Below, in pieces: positions 1-7,265 of a stretch of DNA of 26,330 nucleotides. The notes under the pieces were generated by a model. That model saw nothing but the letters and a program-made list of their open reading frames with translations. It searched no databases and was not told where the DNA came from. A program made the position numbers and the translations under genes. This stretch comes from Chitinophagales bacterium (GTDB lineage Bacteria > Bacteroidota > Bacteroidia > Chitinophagales > UBA2359), in the NCBI GenBank assembly GCA_020629335.1, contig JAHDDN010000017.1, positions 1-26,330 of the forward strand, written 5' to 3'. Positions within the stretch are counted from its first letter, which is position 1. Each line of letters begins with the position of its first letter.

Positions 1-23
1 ATCGCCCCAACATTTTTATAAAT

Positions 24-1574
24 CTAATTTACTACTAACTTACCTCTATAAACTTTTCGACCATTTATCTCGACGACATAAGGATAAATGCCACTTTGCA
101 TCTGATAAGGGATACTTAAGGCTCGACTATTTTCACTAGTAGATAAACGCAAGGATCGGACTTCTAAACCCTGTAAATTAAAAATTCGCAACCATGCATA
201 AGGGTTATCTGTAGGTAAGTCATAAGATACCACAGCACTGTTATGAACAGGATTTGGTGCCAACTGAAAGTAATGAGGCGACCGCAAACTCAGCACGGTA
301 GTCGTATCAATATAAGTGGTATCCATGACCAAACTATCACAATCCACCAAGTTACTACAAGTATTACCCAAACTATCTATTTTAGAGACCCAACTAAACT
401 GTGGAAACTCTGTGACACCCGATTTTCCACATAATATAAATCCCCCATCCGAAGTTTTTTCAATATCTACTAAAACTACGTCTTTACTATTACTCCAAGA
501 ATAGGGCTTAGACCATAAAGTATCTAAATTAGCATCTAAACTCACCAGATAAGGAGTAGATGGTGGATAATTATTCCCATTTCCATATCCAATAAAACCA
601 TCTCCATTGCTCTCCAATAATGAAAGACCTTGACAGGGAGAACCATAGTGTGTTTTGGTAAATAAAGTATCCCCTGTAGCTGTCATTTTAGCATAAAATG
701 GAACACCTATAAAATTAAAATTATAAGCTGTTGAAAAAATTAAACTAGAGTCTGCTAATTCTTTTACGTGGCCAGCACCATCATAATCATCTAAGCCAAA
801 AGCTCTATGCCAATCATAAAAGCCCTCTTCATCTAATTTTAATGCAAAAGGATCGCTATCAGATATATCCAAATATCTATAAGCACCACCTAATATATAA
901 CCTCCATCTAAGGTCGCTTCTATGGTACGTACTTCCGTATGACCTGTGTCTATTAAGGAATGCCCTCTTACCCATTCTTCTTCGCCTTCTTCATCAATTT
1001 TTAAGACATAAATAATCCCATTCATGAAAGGCAAGGGGGGGCCAGGTTGTTGTACGCCTGCTATCACATAACCACTGCTATCTATGGATTCTGCGATACA
1101 AACGGGCGATTCTCTCATGGTATCCGAGCCATAATCATGGGGCCATATTACTTCCCCATTAATATCGTGCTTTACTACGGTAATATCCATACTATTATAA
1201 GTCCCGACGCTATCAGCTTTGGTATAAGTTAGTAAGAAATGATTATCTGAAGTGGCAATATGTCCAGTCCCATGTGGTGGAGATATTTTGTCTGTAGGCC
1301 CATCATCTATAATACTAACCCACTCTGTCTCTCCTATTTCATTGAGCTTCCTCAAATAAACTGTTGGATAAATACCTAAAGCATTATACCCACCTGATAC
1401 AATATAGCCATTAGCTACTGGCATCACCGAATAGGACACAACACTAATACTATCTTCTAAATAGACTTTGCTAAAATAGGTGAAAGTAGTATCTATTTCA
1501 ATTTCTTGAGAGTAGACGAAGTTTATACACAGTATAGCGAAGAGGGTAATTATTAGGGTTTTGATTAGTTTCAT
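24..1574 (-). CDS. Secreted beta-repeat protein with T9SS type A sorting domain
   Basis: The 516-residue product begins with a clear signal peptide: Lys at 2 and 5, a hydrophobic core about 6-20, and a probable cut after Ser-Gln near 23. It is therefore exported through Sec. The middle carries irregular repeats of about 50-60 residues with phrases such as DGGYILGGAYRY and DGGFILCGKSG, each followed by a 'KIDEEGE'-like turn. This is the pattern of WD/kelch/delta-60-like beta-propeller proteins of Bacteroidota. The last 75 or so residues (from LAPNPVHNSAVVSYDLP to the terminal GKLVVN) match the type A T9SS C-terminal sorting domain, so surface anchoring or release by T9SS is expected. The start is an ATG directly before the signal peptide. 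The specific substrate or role is not recognisable. It is transcribed alone, away from the sigma factor gene. The 446-residue protein at 9728-11068 has similar repeats but no sorting domain. Confidence 0.85.
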   Translation of the reverse strand: MKLIKTLIITLFAILCINFVYSQEIEIDTTFTYFSKVYLEDSISVVSYSVMPVANGYIVSGGYNALGIYPTVYLRKLNEIGETEWVSIIDDGPTDKISPPHGTGHIATSDNHFLLTYTKADSVGTYNSMDITVVKHDINGEVIWPHDYGSDTMRESPVCIAESIDSSGYVIAGVQQPGPPLPFMNGIIYVLKIDEEGEEEWVRGHSLIDTGHTEVRTIEATLDGGYILGGAYRYLDISDSDPFALKLDEEGFYDWHRAFGLDDYDGAGHVKELADSSLIFSTAYNFNFIGVPFYAKMTATGDTLFTKTHYGSPCQGLSLLESNGDGFIGYGNGNNYPPSTPYLVSLDANLDTLWSKPYSWSNSKDVVLVDIEKTSDGGFILCGKSGVTEFPQFSWVSKIDSLGNTCSNLVDCDSLVMDTTYIDTTTVLSLRSPHYFQLAPNPVHNSAVVSYDLPTDNPYAWLRIFNLQGLEVRSLRLSTSENSRALSIPYQMQSGIYPYVVEINGRKVYRGKLVVN

Positions 1575-1615
1575 AATTACTAATATACCCTTTTTTTAGA
1601 AAAGAGACCGCTTCG

Positions 1616-1653
1616 CTGACAGATGTTAGATCGTTTGCTTCGCAAACTGTCAG
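1616..1653. repeat. Nested hairpin, CTGACAG...CTGTCAG
   Basis: CTGACAG (1616-1622) pairs with CTGTCAG (1647-1653). Inside is a second perfect hairpin, GTTTGC-TTC-GCAAAC (1633-1647). No T-tract follows closely, so it is not an obvious terminator, although it lies close upstream of the minus-strand gene start at 1574. Confidence 0.7.
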
Positions 1654-1678
1654 ACTTTTATCTATCTCAATATCTATC

Positions 1679-1691
1679 GCAAGCGTCTTGC
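1679..1691. repeat. Small hairpin GCAAG-CGT-CTTGC
   Basis: A 5-bp perfect stem with a CGT loop, within the wider string CGCAAGCGTCTTGCTTG. It sits between two other hairpin units in the same spacer. From memory, similar GCAAGCGnCTnGCTTG strings are common in intergenic DNA of several phyla. I cannot verify that here. Confidence 0.45.
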
Positions 1692-1714
1692 TTGTGATTT
1701 ATCTATCCTCGAAA

Positions 1715-1740
1715 GGGCGCACACATAGGTACGCCCCTAC
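1715..1740. repeat. GGGCGCACACATAGGT hairpin repeat, copy 1 (R3)
   Basis: GGGCG (1715-1719) pairs with CGCCC (1732-1736) around the loop CACACATAGGTA. The unit ends in CCTAC. The same unit recurs at 14748-14776 with one inserted G, there inside a longer palindrome. Two copies in the window show that it is a dispersed repeat. Confidence 0.8.
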
Positions 1741-1778
1741 CAATACACTATTTAACGAATGTACAAATTCTCCACATG

Positions 1779-1917
1779 CGTGAGGGATGGAAGCGGTATG
1801 TGGCGTCCATGATGCGACTTACGGCGCTTAGGCTCACGCAGGCTGGCCCGCAGGGCAGACAAGAGAGGCTTAGCAAAGTAGGAGCAGCATAGCCACATAA
1901 TAGCGGACAGCCCGACC
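1779..1917 (+). repeat. R1 structured GC-rich repeat, copy A
   Basis: A stretch of about 140 bp much richer in GC than its surroundings, found again at 14590-14807 and in reverse at 25597-25750. All copies share, in order, GGGATGG, GGTATGTGGCGTC, CTTACG, GGCTGGC-loop-GCAGACAAG, CTTAG, AAGTAG, AGCCACAT and GGACAGCCCGACC. TATGTGGC (1797-1804) pairs with GCCACATA (1892-1899) and closes the element. Inside is GCCC-GCA-GGGC, whose stem differs in the other copies while still pairing. Copy A lacks the GGGGAAGCCCC end seen in B and C and continues into different hairpin-rich sequence. The reading frames across it are not believed to be coding, because copy C differs by a single-base indel. Confidence 0.88.
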
Positions 1918-2146
1918 ATGCGCCTTCGGCGAATGCATAATGCATAATGATGAATGATAAATTGGCTTGTGCTGCGCACTTCGCTTTGAAAATCAGCATG
2001 GACACGCCCTAAAACAAATTTATACGATTAAAGCCTGCCTAAAATAAAATTTTTGAAAAAAACGTTTTCTACTTGAACCTGCTTGATACTTGGCGTGTAA
2101 AAGAGGTTGTATATAACATAAGCCAATAAAATCCCTGATATAATTG

Positions 2147-2749
2147 ATGTCATCTGAAACTCAGAAATACCACTTATTAACTGATGAGGAATTAATGCAG
2201 CATGTGCAGTCTAATGAAGTGGCTGCATTTGATGTGCTATATGATCGGTATAGTCAGAAGTTGCTCCATTTTTTCTATAGGCGATTAGGAAATGATGAGG
2301 AGAAGTCGCAGGATTTTTTGCAAGATTTATTTGTAAAAATCGTGGAGCGGCCAGAGATGTTTGATCGAAAGCGGAAGTTTTCTACTTGGGTTTATACGGT
2401 AGCAGGCAATATGTGCAAGAATGAGTATAGGCGATTGGATGTGAGGCGAAATGGGGCGACTGTGGTTAAGGAGATGAATGGGCATGATGCGCATATTTTG
2501 CTACCGCAATTAGATCGGGCGATAGATGAGGCGGATTTTAAGTCGGAATTATTTGATATGGTGGAGGAATTGGATGAAGTGAAGAAGCATACCTTCCTTT
2601 TACGTTATCAGGAGCATTGTTCGATTAAAGAGATTAGCGAGATTATGGAGTGTTCGGAAGGAACGGTTAAGTCGAGGCTGTTTTACACCACTAAGCAATT
2701 AGCGAAAAAATTGAGTATTTACAATCCTAAAAATGATTCAAATGGATAG
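2147..2749 (+). CDS. RNA polymerase ECF-family sigma-70 factor
   Basis: Directs core RNA polymerase to a dedicated promoter set in the cytoplasm. The product is 200 residues from the ATG at 2147. A TTG codon directly before it (2144) also keeps the frame open, but ATG is the better choice. Region 2 spans about 20-90 (FDVLYDRYSQKLLHFFYRRL, then the FLQDLFVKI and FSTWVYTVAGNMCKNEYRR helices for -10 recognition). Region 4 lies near the C terminus (FLLRYQEHCSIKEISEIM and CSEGTVKSRLFYTTKQLAKKL, a helix-turn-helix for -35 recognition). No region 1.1 or 3 is present, as usual for the ECF class. The end overlaps the next gene by 17 bp, which implies translational coupling to its putative inhibitor. 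The regulon cannot be read from the window; an adjacent TonB-dependent receptor (the FecI-like arrangement) is absent. Confidence 0.93.
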   Translation: MSSETQKYHLLTDEELMQHVQSNEVAAFDVLYDRYSQKLLHFFYRRLGNDEEKSQDFLQDLFVKIVERPEMFDRKRKFSTWVYTVAGNMCKNEYRRLDVRRNGATVVKEMNGHDAHILLPQLDRAIDEADFKSELFDMVEELDEVKKHTFLLRYQEHCSIKEISEIMECSEGTVKSRLFYTTKQLAKKLSIYNPKNDSNG

Positions 2750-3290
2750 GCAGTATTCCATCAACGACATAGAGCCTTTATTGCTTTCAAAGACTTTGGA
2801 GCAATTAAGTGAGCAGGAGCGTGGCTTTTTGCAAGCGCATTTAGGCAAGGAGGAGCAAATTTTAGCTTATCAGCAGATGTTGCAGATGAATAGAATGTTC
2901 TTAGATGCTAATGAGATGCCTGTGGTGCGCCCGAAGGAGTCTATACGTCTGGCAATAAGGGCTAAGATGATTCAGAAACAGACGCCACAAAAGAAGGGTT
3001 TTGAAGCGATCTTTATGAGTTTGTTTGCTTGGATGTCTATTAAGTCACCTGTTTATCGTACGAGCTTAGCTTTGGTAATGATGATGGCGATGGCTTGGTC
3101 AGGTTCTTATAACAGTATTGTAGGGGAGCGAGGCGTATTATTAACAGATACCTTATCGAGAAGCATTAATGTCCCTGTGCGAGTATTAGCAGATTCTAAT
3201 AATCGTCATTCAGCTAAGCCAACTCAATGGCGGGGTTTAGACAGCTTTAGTGTGAGAAGTAATATGGGGGATTTATTTAGAAGACAGTAA
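2733..3290 (+). CDS. Putative membrane anti-sigma factor
   Basis: A 185-residue protein with no family I can name from motifs. Residues 1-60 are helical and acidic/polar (LSKTLEQLSEQERGFLQAHL), followed by a Pro-Arg linker near 63-75. A single hydrophobic stretch at about 108-123 (SLALVMMMAMAW) is a likely membrane segment, and a polar tail of about 60 residues follows. The N-terminal helices in the cytoplasm, one TM segment and a short extracytoplasmic tail match the general plan of anti-sigma factors. The gene overlaps the ECF sigma gene by 17 bp, which strongly suggests that it holds that sigma factor at the membrane. No zinc HxxxCxxC motif of the ZAS class is visible. Function is inferred from layout, not from recognised sequence. 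Confidence 0.65.
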   Translation: MIQMDRQYSINDIEPLLLSKTLEQLSEQERGFLQAHLGKEEQILAYQQMLQMNRMFLDANEMPVVRPKESIRLAIRAKMIQKQTPQKKGFEAIFMSLFAWMSIKSPVYRTSLALVMMMAMAWSGSYNSIVGERGVLLTDTLSRSINVPVRVLADSNNRHSAKPTQWRGLDSFSVRSNMGDLFRRQ

Positions 3291-3331
3291 GCCGAGTTGA
3301 CTTGAATCTAAAATTAAAGTTAAACAATATA

Positions 3332-3369
3332 AAAAAAGCCCGCTACTCAATTGAGTAGCGGGCTTTTTT
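3332..3369. terminator. Perfect bidirectional Rho-independent terminator
   Basis: A 38-bp perfect palindrome (19-bp arms, centre between 3350 and 3351). The GC part, GCCCGCTACTCAA, is flanked by A-runs on the left and T-runs on the right, so either strand gives a hairpin followed by U-residues. It lies 42 bp past the anti-sigma gene stop and 28 bp from the stop of the convergent type B sorted protein gene, so it serves both. Confidence 0.95.
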
Positions 3370-3396
3370 GTTTTTAATTAGAATCTATCAACACTT

Positions 3397-5397
3397 CTAT
3401 TTTGCGAATTGTATAATACCGCTTAATACTTGTGCTATTTGAGTATCTTGTTTTACTTTTAAACGGTAACAATACATTCCAGTATTGGCATTGAAAGTAG
3501 TGTTTGCATTCCAAAGTGCGTGAATATTAGCTTCTTTGTTTTGATAAACTAATTGTCCATTTAGATCATATACCTCCAACTCATAAGTTGCGTTAGGATA
3601 ACAATTGTCTAATTGAGGCAAAGCAAAATTATCATTGAATCCATCGCCATCAGGGCTTAGCATTTGATTACTTCCTTTTAGGCAGTCTGTATCTAATTCA
3701 TTCGCATTTTGTTGTTTGAATTGATCTCCTCCATCTTGCATTCCGTCAAAATCGCTACAATCTCCTACAAACATTGAGATAACGGTATCTCCACAATTGC
3801 CAGCTGCATCGCAAGCAGTGACTGTGATTTCTTCATCGCCTACAAAAGCAGGAAGTGGTAGATAGGTGAAGCAATTGCTTGCTTCTTCTTCATTGATGCT
3901 GCATTCATAAAGCGTGTTGACCTGAACGATTTCAACATCTGTACCTAGTTGACAATCGTTGATACAAATTTCGATTGCTGTCATTTCTTCTGTACAAAGG
4001 TTTTGCGTGTTAAAGCATTCTTGAGTTACGTCTATTGTAACAGTGCCTATATCGCACATATTATCGCTATCACAAATTTCGTAAGTGAAGCTATCAGTGC
4101 CTGTGAAGCCGCTGTTAGGTGTATAGGTAAATGCGTTGAATTCATTGAAAGTAACGGTACCAGCTTGTGGCATAGTAAAGTTCGTGATAGAGAAGGTATC
4201 TCCATCAGGGTCAAAATCATTATTGACCACGACTATACTTACTCCATTGCCTGTTGTACTAGCGTTATCATCAGCAGCAACTGGAGGCTGATCTACTAAA
4301 CAAGTTTCAGAAACCAGCATATTTACGATTACAATCGCACAATTATTATTGCTATCACAAGCTTCAATTTCTAGTGTTTCACTACCTAAGAAACCAGGAA
4401 GAGGTGTATAAGTAACACATCCATTTTCATTGAAAAGGCTGCAAGGATAAAGCACTGATACATCTGTAATTTCGGCATCAGATCCTATGTTACAAAAATC
4501 AGGACAAATAAGGATTGGCATGATAGGCTGCGTACACATGTCCATGATATCATCACAAAGGCTTGGCTCTGGATCAGGATCAGGATCAGGATCAGGATCA
4601 GGATCTGGATCAGGATCTGGATCTGGATCTGGGTCTGGGTCCGGATCTGGCGCATCTGGATCATCTTCTGTATATACTTGAATATAAACAGTAGCGATGT
4701 CTGTCATCTCATCTTCGTCTACTCCATAGTAAGTAAAAGAATCTAAACCATAAAAATCAGGATTAGGCGTATATACTAATTCATTACCAACTTGAACGAC
4801 TGTTCCATTAGTAGGTTGGTTAAATTCAAATATAGTAACAATACTACCTTCAGGATCAGAATCATTGATAAGTACTGGCATATCAATAGGCTGATTGACT
4901 AAGGTAGCATATACGTCATCTACTACGTCTGGTTCATAATTACAATCAACTAATTTGAATTCTGCCCCTTCCGTATCAAGAGCGGCACAAACATCTCCGC
5001 CACCCTGAATTAATAATGAATTGACGTCAGAGATAGTACTTGTCCCTAAAGCTATGTTATTTAAATTAAAAGTTGCCGGATCATAAACCAAAGCATGTAT
5101 ATTAAAGTATGCTGGGTCGTCTGGTCCTAATGCTGTCATTGGCCCGAAAGTCGGGGTGTTGCCCAAATCAATAATGACTTGGCTATCAGTTAAGGTTACA
5201 AAGAATATTAGTTCATAACCTAGGGGTATACTTGGGGCATCTAGCTCTATGGCTTTGATATAATTACCAGAGCAAAGCTTATAAATATCGTGTTCCCATG
5301 CTCCTGCATCAGCCTCACAATTATCTTGTGCCATCAAGGGGATACTCAACCAAAGACAACACATCCATGCAAAGAGGATGGTATTGATCTTTCTCAT
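3397..5397 (-). CDS. Large secreted protein with cadherin-like and Cys-rich repeats and T9SS type B sorting domain
   Basis: 666 residues. A signal peptide spans 1-24, ending in LMAQ. An N-terminal region with few cysteines (about 25-155) is followed by a cadherin-like repeat (about 156-242, DVVDDVYATL...NDSDPEG...YTPNPDFYGLDSFTY) and a rigid Asp-Pro linker of about 14 dipeptides (about 250-277). Next come a Cys-rich domain (CTQPIMPILIC...CNIGSD...YPCS...GCVTYTPLPGF...ACDSNNNC), a second cadherin-like repeat (AADDNASTTGNG...GFTGTDSFTYEICD) and a second Cys-rich copy (CTEEMTAIEIC...CQLGTD...). The last 85 or so residues start with LSPDGDGFNDNF, the signature of the type B (CHU_C, 'gliding motility-associated') sorting domain, so T9SS export and surface attachment are expected. 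It is transcribed alone and converges with the sigma/anti-sigma pair. Likely role: surface adhesin or matrix protein (inference). Confidence 0.9.
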   Translation of the reverse strand: MRKINTILFAWMCCLWLSIPLMAQDNCEADAGAWEHDIYKLCSGNYIKAIELDAPSIPLGYELIFFVTLTDSQVIIDLGNTPTFGPMTALGPDDPAYFNIHALVYDPATFNLNNIALGTSTISDVNSLLIQGGGDVCAALDTEGAEFKLVDCNYEPDVVDDVYATLVNQPIDMPVLINDSDPEGSIVTIFEFNQPTNGTVVQVGNELVYTPNPDFYGLDSFTYYGVDEDEMTDIATVYIQVYTEDDPDAPDPDPDPDPDPDPDPDPDPDPDPDPDPEPSLCDDIMDMCTQPIMPILICPDFCNIGSDAEITDVSVLYPCSLFNENGCVTYTPLPGFLGSETLEIEACDSNNNCAIVIVNMLVSETCLVDQPPVAADDNASTTGNGVSIVVVNNDFDPDGDTFSITNFTMPQAGTVTFNEFNAFTYTPNSGFTGTDSFTYEICDSDNMCDIGTVTIDVTQECFNTQNLCTEEMTAIEICINDCQLGTDVEIVQVNTLYECSINEEEASNCFTYLPLPAFVGDEEITVTACDAAGNCGDTVISMFVGDCSDFDGMQDGGDQFKQQNANELDTDCLKGSNQMLSPDGDGFNDNFALPQLDNCYPNATYELEVYDLNGQLVYQNKEANIHALWNANTTFNANTGMYCYRLKVKQDTQIAQVLSGIIQFAK
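4571..4648. repeat. Hexamer microsatellite GGATC(A/T), 13 units
   Basis: Thirteen consecutive hexamers inside the 666-residue gene encode its Asp-Pro linker on the minus strand. The five units at the low-coordinate end are identical (GGATCA). Units toward the other end vary (GGATCT, GGGTCT, GGGTCC). Each change keeps the Asp-Pro reading, and a gain or loss of units would keep the frame. Eleven of the units contain a GATC site. Confidence 0.97.
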
Positions 5398-5598
5398 TTC
5401 CTATCTATTTAATCAAATGAAAAATTATACATACTGATAAGTTTTAAAACCTCAGATGTATACTTAAAATGCTATCACTAAAAATTTGGTGGATACTTAA
5501 TGGCTACTGCTGGTATTGCAAAAACCAATCCAAACCTCAATTGCTTAATGATAGTTGGTGCTTAATATGGGCATAACAAAAGTCATTCTTTATGATAA

Positions 5599-5775
5599 TG
5601 AACTCATTTAAAGTTTTCCTACTGGCTTAGAAAATGGCTGTTTTTCCGTATTTCTTCGTTATTTTTTCGGTCCGTAGCCCTGCTATGCACCTCAAAAATG
5701 CCTTGAACTACGAAAAAACAGCTAATCCTTACAGGACAGGCTTTCAGCTTCATTATAAAACTTTAAATGAGTTCA
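5599..5775 (+). repeat. R2 palindromic element, copy 1 (full length, 177 bp)
   Basis: Perfect 19-bp terminal inverted repeats, TGAACTCATTTAAAGTTTT and its complement, flank an inner stem: GCTGTTTTT at 5637-5645 pairs with AAAAACAGC at 5714-5722. The apical region carries the conserved core TTTCTTCGTTA...GTAGCCCTGCTATG and AAAAATGCCTTG. The whole unit can fold into one long hairpin. Copy 2 is at 14409-14568, an internally deleted copy at 13610-13659, and a core-sharing relative with different arms at 25361-25521. It contains no reading frame of note. Confidence 0.93.
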
Positions 5776-6040
5776 ATAAATGACTCTTAAAAAAAATATC
5801 GGGCTGAAATAGTTTGGGAAACTAAATTGCCATAGCCTAGAAGGCTTACATAATAGACATTAATCACGATATTAGTGGAAAGTCTTATTATATTAACACA
5901 TGTATTGTGAATTATTTGCAATTATTCAAAAATCAAAGGGGGAGGGTGTTAATTATACGTGTGGCGTCAAAAAAAAGTCACTTATTAGCGCTATCTTGAG
6001 AGAATGAAATTTTATTTTTCATCTATCCCATACTTATATG

Positions 6041-6048
6041 TATTTTTG
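6041..6048 (+). promoter_or_regulatory. Possible Bacteroidota -7 promoter box
   Basis: TATTTTTG matches the Bacteroidota sigma-A consensus TAnnTTTG and lies 17 bp before the ATG at 6066, implying a leader of roughly 10 nt. The -33 TTTG box is not clear (only a T-rich stretch near 6011-6019). This is a motif match only. Confidence 0.35.
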
Positions 6049-6065
6049 ACCCAAACAAACTACTT

Positions 6066-7229
6066 ATGCAGATACAAGCAGTTAACAATTCGCAAACGAA
6101 TAAGCAATTTTTAGAATGCCCTTTGGGTATTTATTCAGAAGATGATATTTATGTTAGGCCTTTAGACAAAGATATAAACTTTGTTTTTGATGAATCCAAA
6201 AATAAATTTTTTAAAAATGGGGGAGAGGCTCAAAGATGGATATTAAAGGATAATAATGATCGAGTAATTGGGAGAGTGGCGGCATTTCACAGCCCAAGAT
6301 TTTCTTTTAAACATGAGTTGCCTATTGGTGGCATGGGCTTTTTTGAGTGTATTAATGATAAAAAAGCTGCTTTTTTACTATTTGATACTTGCAAGACATG
6401 GTTGGAGGAAAGAGGTTTTAAAGGAATGGATGGCCCGATCAATTTTGGTCAGAGGGATCGTTGGTGGGGATTATTAGTAGATGGATTCTTACCGCCCAAT
6501 TATTGTATGAATTATAATCCACCTTATTATCAATCACTTTTTGAAGAGTATGGTTTTCAAGTTTACTTTAAGCAGTATACTTATGGGCGCGATATTTATG
6601 AGGTACAAGATAAATTTTACGAAAAGAGCAGACACATTAGAGAAAACCCTGATTTTCGCTTTGAACATATTGATAAAAAAAGATTGCCAAAATATGCAGA
6701 AGACTTTCGTTATATTTATAATAAGGCTTGGGCAGGCACGCATGAAAGCTTCAAGCCAATGAAGAAAGAGCAGGCAATGGCGATGATGAACAGCTTAAAG
6801 CCTGTATTAGATGAGCATATTGCCATTTTTGGGTATCACAAGGAAGAGCCTATAGCCATGTATATTAATATTCCCGATCTAAACGTATACTTCAAGCATT
6901 TGAACGGAAACTTAAACTGGTGGGGCAAATTAAAGTTTGCCTGGTATAGGTGGCGTAAACCGAATTCCCGCGCAGTTGGTTTAATATTTGGGGTGATACC
7001 TGATTTCCAAAAAATGGGTTGTGAAGGGGCTTTAATTACTGCTACTTATGATATCATTACTAGCAATAAGAAAAACTACAATCATGTAGAGCTAAACTGG
7101 ATCGGAGACTTTAATCCCAAAATGATGGCAGTTGCTAAAGGGCTAGATGCAGATATCATCAAAACACATCATACCTATAGAATGTTTTTTGATCCTTCAG
7201 TGCCATTTGAGCGCTACCCCATTGTCTAA
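6066..7229 (+). CDS. GNAT-fold (YghO-like) putative acyltransferase
   Basis: A 387-residue soluble protein without a signal peptide. It resembles a widespread group of GNAT-superfamily proteins related to E. coli YghO. The N-terminal half has the RVIGRVAAFHSPRF and IGGMGFFECINDKKAAFLLFD strands, and the hallmark 'GPINFGQRDRWWGLLVDGF...PPNYCMNYNPPYYQSLFEEYGF' region at about 125-170. The C-terminal half has PIAMYINIPDLN, then VGLIFGVIPDFQKMGCEGALITATYD (about 303-330), in the position of an acetyl-CoA-binding GNAT motif, though the usual RxxGxG/A is degenerate here (FQKMGCEG). No substrate is known for the family. It is followed by priA after 36 bp on the same strand and is probably cotranscribed with it. 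Family placement is from memory of the motif; the catalytic role is inferred. Confidence 0.7.
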   Translation: MQIQAVNNSQTNKQFLECPLGIYSEDDIYVRPLDKDINFVFDESKNKFFKNGGEAQRWILKDNNDRVIGRVAAFHSPRFSFKHELPIGGMGFFECINDKKAAFLLFDTCKTWLEERGFKGMDGPINFGQRDRWWGLLVDGFLPPNYCMNYNPPYYQSLFEEYGFQVYFKQYTYGRDIYEVQDKFYEKSRHIRENPDFRFEHIDKKRLPKYAEDFRYIYNKAWAGTHESFKPMKKEQAMAMMNSLKPVLDEHIAIFGYHKEEPIAMYINIPDLNVYFKHLNGNLNWWGKLKFAWYRWRKPNSRAVGLIFGVIPDFQKMGCEGALITATYDIITSNKKNYNHVELNWIGDFNPKMMAVAKGLDADIIKTHHTYRMFFDPSVPFERYPIV

Positions 7230-7265
7230 ATATTAATTTTGTCCACTTAATTTAAATACCTACTA

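Larger units (their letters stand above)
1575..2146. other. Gene-free spacer packed with hairpin repeats
   Basis: This 570-bp spacer separates two divergently transcribed genes and holds no convincing coding sequence. About 1600-2000 is visibly more GC-rich than the flanks and is made of at least four successive inverted-repeat units, listed separately: 1616-1653, 1679-1691, 1715-1740 and 1779-1917. After the last unit comes a stretch of near-repeats of TAATGCATAATGATGAATGA (about 1930-1960) and a GTGC-TGC-GCAC hairpin near 1969-1979. Two short minus-strand reading frames (75 and 85 codons) lie entirely inside the repeats and are not supported. The last 140 bp before the sigma gene is AT-rich, and I see no exact promoter consensus in it. 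Confidence 0.75.
5398..6065. other. Gene-free spacer with one palindromic element
   Basis: A 668-bp AT-rich spacer between divergent genes. It contains the R2 element at 5599-5775 and a possible promoter box at 6041-6048. Apart from these I see no reading frame or RNA gene. The stretch 5776-6040 looks like unstructured upstream DNA. Confidence 0.7.

Noticed and set aside
283..504. Short plus-strand reading frames within the first gene
   Set aside because: They are shadows of the 516-residue minus-strand gene, whose signal peptide and sorting domain are intact.
1748..2005. Two minus-strand reading frames of 75 and 85 codons
   Set aside because: They lie wholly inside R1 copy A and its flanks. 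R1 copy C differs by a single-base indel that shifts the frame, and variation concentrates in hairpin stems.
4487..4681. Plus-strand frame with a long Gly-Ser repeat
   Set aside because: It is the antisense reading of the GGATC hexamers that encode Asp-Pro in the well-supported minus-strand gene.
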